Origin: Gammaproteobacteria bacterium
GTDB lineage: Bacteria > Pseudomonadota > Gammaproteobacteria > Pseudomonadales > Pseudohongiellaceae
DNA: 26,384 bases
Assembly (NCBI GenBank): GCA_002719575.1
Contig: PBHS01000061.1
Location: 1-26,384 of the forward strand
Direction of reading: 5' to 3'
Part shown: piece by piece, positions 22,006 to 26,384 of the stretch
Layout of the letters: every line of letters starts with the position of its first letter
Position numbering within the stretch: position 1 is the stretch's first letter
Translations under genes and position numbers: made by a program
Notes under the pieces: model-generated
Told to the model about the DNA's origin: nothing
The model's database searches: none
What the model saw: the letters and a program-made list of their open reading frames with translations, nothing else

Positions 22006-24201
22006 TCAGAAATTTCCGGTTATGGTTAGGCTGGGTTGAGTTCCGCCGTGCGTGCAACGATATTCTAGCTCCCTGAGCACGCCGTCTGAACGACGTCCCT
22101 CGTATCGCCAACGCTCGCGGCACTGAGAGCCGTCGGTCAACTGCCGGACATCAAGACGGTAAGTAATGCCTCGGCGGTCCCGGATTTCAGCAAAGACGCC
22201 ATAGAAAGGCTCTCCAACAGAAAATTCAAAATCCCTGATATCGTATTGAAACATACCGCCATCAAGCCGATCGAAATATTGGGTTCCCCAATTAAATCGC
22301 CATTCGGGAAAATCGTGTCGGGTAGTTAAGGTAAACCGGCCGCGCTGGTAATTGCGAAATCGTCGTTCTGTGCCGTCGAACGGATCGGTGACCTGCGAGT
22401 CCTGCACGCTTAGCGTCGAGTTAACAAGAAGATTCGGTAGTCCAATCATGGCCATGCGTATGCTCGCGGCGACATTAGCCCCAAACTCAACCCCATGGCC
22501 TAGATTTCCATTTACCGAGGCTAGGTTGTCCTCTGAGGTCGATGCATCAACCCAGTCGATGACATCTTGATGGTCTGCGAAGAAGAGTTCCGCGCTGATC
22601 ACTCCGACGTCATTCGGGAGACGATACTCACTGTTCAAGGTATATCGCCACTGGGTTTGTTGACGGAGCTCGACATTTCCATCTAGCGTGTTTGCATCGT
22701 TATCCTGCTCGTCATTGGCTGCGACGAAATCGGCGAAACTCAGCTGATTAACGATACGTTCGACGGAGCCTCTCACCTGAAACATGGGCGTGATGTTATA
22801 GCGTAGATCAATTTTCGGCTTGATAAAGTCGAAGCCTCTTGAATTCAGGGCGTCGCCAGTCTGGTTAATCTCTGAGGTCTCATACAACAGCGTCGATTCC
22901 AGAGTCAGCTTCGTATTGAGCCGCCAATTATGTATCGCGAATGGCTCGTAGCGGATTTCTTCGACTTGGGAGTTGGCGAGGCCAAGGTTAACAGGCACAA
23001 GCCCCCCCAGCGCAGCCGATGGTTTGCCGAACGCATTTAGCAAGCCAAGCTCTAGTGTAGAATTCAGAGTGGTCTGGGCACGTTCGCCACCTACCTCAAC
23101 GCTTTGATCCTCCAGGAAATCGAATGTATAAGAACCACGAACGATAAGCTCTTTGGTAATCGAGTGGGAGTTCAGGAATAGGTTGAGTTCTTTCATCTTG
23201 TTTCCAAAGAGCTGGAAACGTCGGCGAGTCCGCAGGTTGTCATCCTGATTTGCAATGCCAAGCAACTTAAAGCGTGCTCCATTGTCAAACGTGTATTCAT
23301 AGTCAAACCCGCCCTCCCAATTGTCTCTCGGGTTCGGATTTGCTTCGTGCTCTACAAGATGCGCAACCGGATTACTGCGAAGATCGGTTGTTACGCGGTC
23401 GATGTTTGTCGGAGCTTCCCGTTCGGCAAACAGACCGTTCAGTTGAACTGTGCTATTGCTGTTGATTGCATAGGCCAGATTAAAGCTCAATTCATTGTTA
23501 CCGCCATCGGTGGTGATTTCCTCGATGACGGTATCGTTGGGGGAGAAATCGCCTAAAATGCTGCTCTCGTTGTTCAAACTGTTTCGGTAACGCGGCTGGC
23601 TGCGCAGAGTCATTGTGTAATCAAGAGCACCCCGTTGGCCGTTTACAGCGAAAGTTCCGCCCAGTTGAACTGCGTCGTCCTGTGAGTAATTCAGGGATCC
23701 TTGATACGCAAAGCTGGTCGAGGAAAGCTCTTCGAATAGAACCACGTTAATGATCTGCCCGCTGCCCCTGACATCCAGGTCCCCGGAGGTGCCTCTTATA
23801 ATCTGGATTTCCTGTACCTGCGAGGAGGCGATACGTTGAAGCATTTGTTGTGTTGAATTATTTTTGCCTGCGTTTCGTTTTCCGTTGATCAGAATTTCGG
23901 TGGACCCAGCTCCGCTGCCAAGCCCTCTTCCGCCGCGAGATGGGCTTCCGGAGAAGCTACCCGGACCGAAGCCACCACCCCCACTGCCGCGTCCATTGGT
24001 ATCTTGGCCCGGTATCCTTGCCAGCATGTCACCTGCAGTGATTGGTTGCCATTCAGTGAAGTAAGCAGCCGGATAGACTACTGTTGAGCCATCTCCTGCT
24101 GCGTCTTGAGCGCTGGTTAATTCGGGCATTGTAAGACAGAGTATCACCATACTCGGCACAGTAAGTTCTCGTCCTGCGCGGTGTTTCAAGATATCTATCA
24201 T
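22006..24201 (-). CDS. TonB-dependent receptor-like outer-membrane beta-barrel with glycine-rich plug
   Basis: This 731-residue protein has a hydrophobic export signal near residues 15-31 (ending LTSA-Q). A plug-like domain (about 40-155) contains EILINGKR, VQEIQIIRG and DVRGSGQIINVVL, followed by a long series of alternating amphipathic strands. It ends in TITGNF, a terminal Phe as required for outer-membrane barrel assembly. Between residues 70 and 100 the plug carries a Gly/Ser/Arg-rich insertion. No classical TonB box or iron-uptake partner is visible nearby. It may import a large substrate in exchange for TonB energy, or belong to a plug-containing subfamily of unknown ligand. The ribosome-binding site is weak, and the N-terminal segment before Met18 may not be translated. 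Confidence 0.82.
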   Translation of the reverse strand: MIDILKHRAGRELTVPSMVILCLTMPELTSAQDAAGDGSTVVYPAAYFTEWQPITAGDMLARIPGQDTNGRGSGGGGFGPGSFSGSPSRGGRGLGSGAGSTEILINGKRNAGKNNSTQQMLQRIASSQVQEIQIIRGTSGDLDVRGSGQIINVVLFEELSSTSFAYQGSLNYSQDDAVQLGGTFAVNGQRGALDYTMTLRSQPRYRNSLNNESSILGDFSPNDTVIEEITTDGGNNELSFNLAYAINSNSTVQLNGLFAEREAPTNIDRVTTDLRSNPVAHLVEHEANPNPRDNWEGGFDYEYTFDNGARFKLLGIANQDDNLRTRRRFQLFGNKMKELNLFLNSHSITKELIVRGSYTFDFLEDQSVEVGGERAQTTLNSTLELGLLNAFGKPSAALGGLVPVNLGLANSQVEEIRYEPFAIHNWRLNTKLTLESTLLYETSEINQTGDALNSRGFDFIKPKIDLRYNITPMFQVRGSVERIVNQLSFADFVAANDEQDNDANTLDGNVELRQQTQWRYTLNSEYRLPNDVGVISAELFFADHQDVIDWVDASTSEDNLASVNGNLGHGVEFGANVAASIRMAMIGLPNLLVNSTLSVQDSQVTDPFDGTERRFRNYQRGRFTLTTRHDFPEWRFNWGTQYFDRLDGGMFQYDIRDFEFSVGEPFYGVFAEIRDRRGITYRLDVRQLTDGSQCRERWRYEGRRSDGVLRELEYRCTHGGTQPSLTITGNF

Positions 24202-24550
24202 AAGTCGATTCTATTTTGACGGCGGTAGACTACACTTCAGGTCTTAAAAGCTTAGAAGACAAGATCGAGCGGCAGTTCACTTGTAAAGCGTGAAATAAAT
24301 TATACCTGTTATAAACTGACAAGATTGAGGGAATGGGCGCATCGTTTGATCTCTTTAGCCGATCAATCGCGCTGCCTTATCTTGGGTGGCCACAAGACTC
24401 GGCAATAACAGTATTTGAGGCCGGTTATTTTTTGGCAATTGCCCAACACTGGCGCTATTATGGTTCGGAAATACGGACCGCCCGCTTATGAAGTTGCGCT
24501 ACCTCGGGCACTCTGACGAACGTCGGTTTGATCGATACAGGAGGACTATA
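24202..24550. other. Divergent intergenic region between receptor and aminotransferase genes
   Basis: This 349-base divergent spacer is AT-rich in its left half. It holds a convincing rightward promoter (24432-24461) and, leftward, a perfect TATAAT (reverse of 24299-24304) without a good -35 at standard spacing. TTGTCA is 12 bases away from that -10, which is too close. No gene is seen. Confidence 0.6.
24432..24461 (+). promoter_or_regulatory. Sigma70-type promoter for the Tat aminotransferase
   Basis: TTGGCA (24432-24437, 5 of 6 to consensus) and TATTAT (24456-24461, 5 of 6) are separated by 18 bases. Transcription would start near 24468, about 80 bases before the ATG at 24551, which has an AGGAGG site. 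Confidence 0.6.
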
Positions 24551-25699
24551 ATGAAAACAACACGTCGCGGCTTTTTCAAAACCGCCGGTCTTGGCACAGC
24601 AGCTGGACTGATAGGCGGCACCACACTGCTAACTCCGGGCGCATTTGCGCAGTCACGCCATGCTCGTAGTGCAGGCGTTTTTGATAACGGTATCATCCAG
24701 CTCAGCCAAAACGAGAGTGGCAGGGGGCCGGGCCCTCGCGTTCTTGAAGCCATCAAAGCTCACACCTCAAAGAGAGTGGGCCGAGGCTATTCACCGGATT
24801 ATGTGCCGGAACTTCAGGATGCCATTGCCTCTAGTTTTAACATCGATCGCAGCAACGTCATTTTGGCTTCCGGGTCAACTTGGTTGTTACAAGGGTCAGT
24901 GCGTGCTTTCGTGAGTGAGGACAAACCTCTGGTTACAGCTGGTCCGACGTTTTCCACCAGTGAAGCAACTGCCAGAGGGGCGGGCCTTCCGGTTAAGCTG
25001 ATTCCTCTTAATGCCGAGGCTAAACTCGATTTGCCGGAAATGATCAAAGTCTCCAGAGGATCTGGTTTGGTCTATCTTTGCAATCCGAATAACCCGTCGG
25101 GGACAGTTCATGATCCGGGAGCTATCGACGCTGCGGTCCGAGCTATTCTAAAAGAATCTCCGGATACTTACATTCATCTGGATGAGGCCTACATCGACTA
25201 CGGTGATCCGGCAAAAATTCAGACAGGCTTGGCGCTTACTCAAGAGTTTAAAAACGTCTTTATCACTCGATCATTTTCCAAGGCCCACGCGTTGGCCGGC
25301 ATGCGTATCGGCTATGCTATGGGGCACAGAGATACTCTGAGCGCGATTCGCAATTCTTGGGGTATGGGGGACGTGAGCATGCTGGGCGCTATTGCTGCGC
25401 TAACGGCATTCGAGGATCGGGAACATATCGAGTGGGAGCGGGAAGAGAACAACAGAGTTAAGGCTTTTACTGTAGGCGCTCTCAACGATCTGGGCTACGA
25501 AGTTCCTGAATCTCATACAAATCATTTGTTTGTCGACTTGCGCGCGCCTGCTCGAGGATTTCGCGACGCATGCATGGAGCGGAAAGTCGCTGTTGGCAGG
25601 GATTTCCCACCCTGGGAAAACACGCACTGCCGAATCTCTTTAGGCAGCATGGAAGAGATGGAAGTTGCGGTCAAAGTCTTTCGTGAGGTGCTCGGCTAG
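24551..25699 (+). CDS. Tat-exported class I/II aminotransferase (HisC-like fold)
   Basis: This 382-residue PLP aminotransferase starts with a twin-arginine signal, TRRGFFK at residues 4-10, then a hydrophobic stretch and a cleavage-like AFA-Q at about 34. The enzyme part shows CNPNNPSGT (177-185), the PLP-contact Asp211 (LDEAYIDY), the Schiff-base Lys244 in SFSKAHALAGMRIGYAMG (Arg252 nearby), and a C-terminal substrate Arg in CRISLGS. It resembles histidinol-phosphate aminotransferase-type enzymes. Export of a PLP enzyme after folding is what Tat allows. The periplasmic substrate is unknown. ATG 24551 is decided by AGGAGG at 24538-24543 and by the signal sequence; the open frame upstream (from 24488) lies before the ribosome-binding site. 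It is transcribed from its own promoter. Confidence 0.88.
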   Translation: MKTTRRGFFKTAGLGTAAGLIGGTTLLTPGAFAQSRHARSAGVFDNGIIQLSQNESGRGPGPRVLEAIKAHTSKRVGRGYSPDYVPELQDAIASSFNIDRSNVILASGSTWLLQGSVRAFVSEDKPLVTAGPTFSTSEATARGAGLPVKLIPLNAEAKLDLPEMIKVSRGSGLVYLCNPNNPSGTVHDPGAIDAAVRAILKESPDTYIHLDEAYIDYGDPAKIQTGLALTQEFKNVFITRSFSKAHALAGMRIGYAMGHRDTLSAIRNSWGMGDVSMLGAIAALTAFEDREHIEWEREENNRVKAFTVGALNDLGYEVPESHTNHLFVDLRAPARGFRDACMERKVAVGRDFPPWENTHCRISLGSMEEMEVAVKVFREVLG

Positions 25700-25812
25700 A
25701 TTTTGCTGGCGTTAAAGGCTGTTGGTGACAATCGGTTTCCGCAGGCCTTACTGGCATTCTCGCGGTTGCAACTTTTCTATTGCGGGCCGAACCAAAGACG
25801 ACAGAAACTAAA

Positions 25813-26384
25813 ATGATTCATACGGGGCACTCAAAATTCTTAACATCCTTCCTGATTCTCGCGGAAGCAATTTTGCTGTCTGGCGTGCTAAGCGCTCAGA
25901 ATAGAGTTCAGGTGCCCAGAACGGAATGGGGGCATCCAGATCTTCAAGGTGTCTGGAACTTTTCTTCTGATGTGCCCATGCAGCGGCCCGAAGAATTCGG
26001 CTCTCGCCAGTTTCTTACGGCGGAAGAGATTGAGCAGTTACGAGCTCGTCGCGCCGTTGCCGACGCGAATTCTGACTCGGCCCTCGCTATCGAAGGCGTT
26101 GACGAATCCTACAACGATTTTTGGATAGAGAATGCTGGGATTGGAGAACTGGTACGCACCTCGCACATCGTTTATCCCGAGAACGGCCAACTCCCTAGTC
26201 TGGTGACCGGAGCGATTGCCAGGCAGGGAATCTATGGTGGTGCAACCACGGGAGAAAAGAGGCCGGTGCGCATCGCAGCAGGCGGTATTGGCACAGATGG
26301 CCCTGAAGATCGTGGCCTGTCAGAGCGCTGCATCATTGGGTTCAATGCTGGGCCCCCGTTCGTGCCCAGTCTCTACAACAACAA
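25813..26384 (+). CDS. Secreted protein of unknown function, N-terminal part (cut by window edge)
   Basis: The frame opens at ATG 25813 and is open to the last base, giving 190 residues with no stop. Residues 1-28 form a signal peptide (hydrophobic core SFLILAEAILLSGVLSA, cleaved before Q29). The following WGHPDLQGVWNFSS and MQRPEEFGSRQFLTAEE, then RTSHIVYPENGQLP, fit a large family of exported proteins without known function common in Acidobacteria and marine Proteobacteria (pattern WGxPDLQGxW...RTSLxVxPxxGxxP). The start lacks a strong ribosome-binding site. It follows the aminotransferase by 113 bases. What it binds or does is not known. Confidence 0.75.
   Translation, partial: MIHTGHSKFLTSFLILAEAILLSGVLSAQNRVQVPRTEWGHPDLQGVWNFSSDVPMQRPEEFGSRQFLTAEEIEQLRARRAVADANSDSALAIEGVDESYNDFWIENAGIGELVRTSHIVYPENGQLPSLVTGAIARQGIYGGATTGEKRPVRIAAGGIGTDGPEDRGLSERCIIGFNAGPPFVPSLYNN

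Noticed and set aside
24267..24325. Leftward promoter for the receptor gene (TATAAT with TTGTCA)
   Set aside because: The two boxes are 12 bases apart, too close for sigma70, and no better -35 was found. It is noted only in the intergenic entry.

Overview
The window (about 26.4 kb, near 52% GC by eye) looks like a chromosomal stretch of a heterotrophic Gram-negative bacterium, most likely a marine-type gammaproteobacterium. The reasons are a TonB-dependent outer-membrane receptor, a four-cysteine DsbB, a Tat-exported enzyme, a MauD/MauE pair and many acyl-CoA, halo- and oxygenase-type catabolic genes. No phage, insertion sequence, CRISPR array, rRNA or tRNA was seen. The species is not determined by the sequence.

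Region 1 (1-5959, + strand) is an acyl-CoA cassette. It opens with a broken acyl-CoA dehydrogenase remnant (frameshift plus internal deletion). A HMG-CoA-synthase-like protein fused to a DUF35 zinc-ribbon/OB domain, an SCP2-type thiolase, a long methylsuccinyl-CoA-dehydrogenase-like acyl-CoA dehydrogenase and a 2-methylfumaryl-CoA (mesaconyl-CoA) isomerase follow. The last two would act in sequence: methylsuccinyl-CoA to mesaconyl-C1-CoA to mesaconyl-C4-CoA.

Region 2 (5956-7257, - strand) is a two-gene operon convergent on the isomerase. The first gene is a DsbA/FrnE-family oxidoreductase whose first active-site cysteine codon is an in-frame TGA, followed by a hairpin with the geometry of a bacterial SECIS element: a strong selenoprotein candidate. 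The second is an SDR-fold protein carrying both diagnostic motifs of halohydrin dehalogenases.

Region 3 (7446-13553) holds a secreted TPR protein with a clear terminator, an orphan mauE-mauD pair (- strand), a 590-base stretch with only doubtful mini-ORFs, a GNAT acetyltransferase, a small membrane-anchored protein with a possible HTH, a DsbB homologue and a sirtuin. Together with region 2 this is rich in thiol-redox proteins.

Region 4 (13648-21965) has an exported epoxide-hydrolase-like hydrolase (- strand), then on the + strand a sodium:solute symporter, a Gfo/Idh/MocA dehydrogenase, an aldo/keto reductase, a SyrP/TauD-like dioxygenase, a glutathione S-transferase and a Baeyer-Villiger-type flavin monooxygenase. 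They look like an uptake and catabolic module with tight spacing and several start/stop overlaps.

Region 5 (22006-26384) holds a TonB-dependent receptor-like barrel (- strand) with a glycine-rich insertion in its plug, a divergent Tat-signal class I/II aminotransferase with a good sigma70-type promoter and Shine-Dalgarno, and the start of a secreted protein cut by the window edge.

The most notable observations are the candidate selenocysteine FrnE-like protein, the halohydrin dehalogenase co-transcribed with it, and the methylsuccinyl-CoA/mesaconyl-CoA gene pair.
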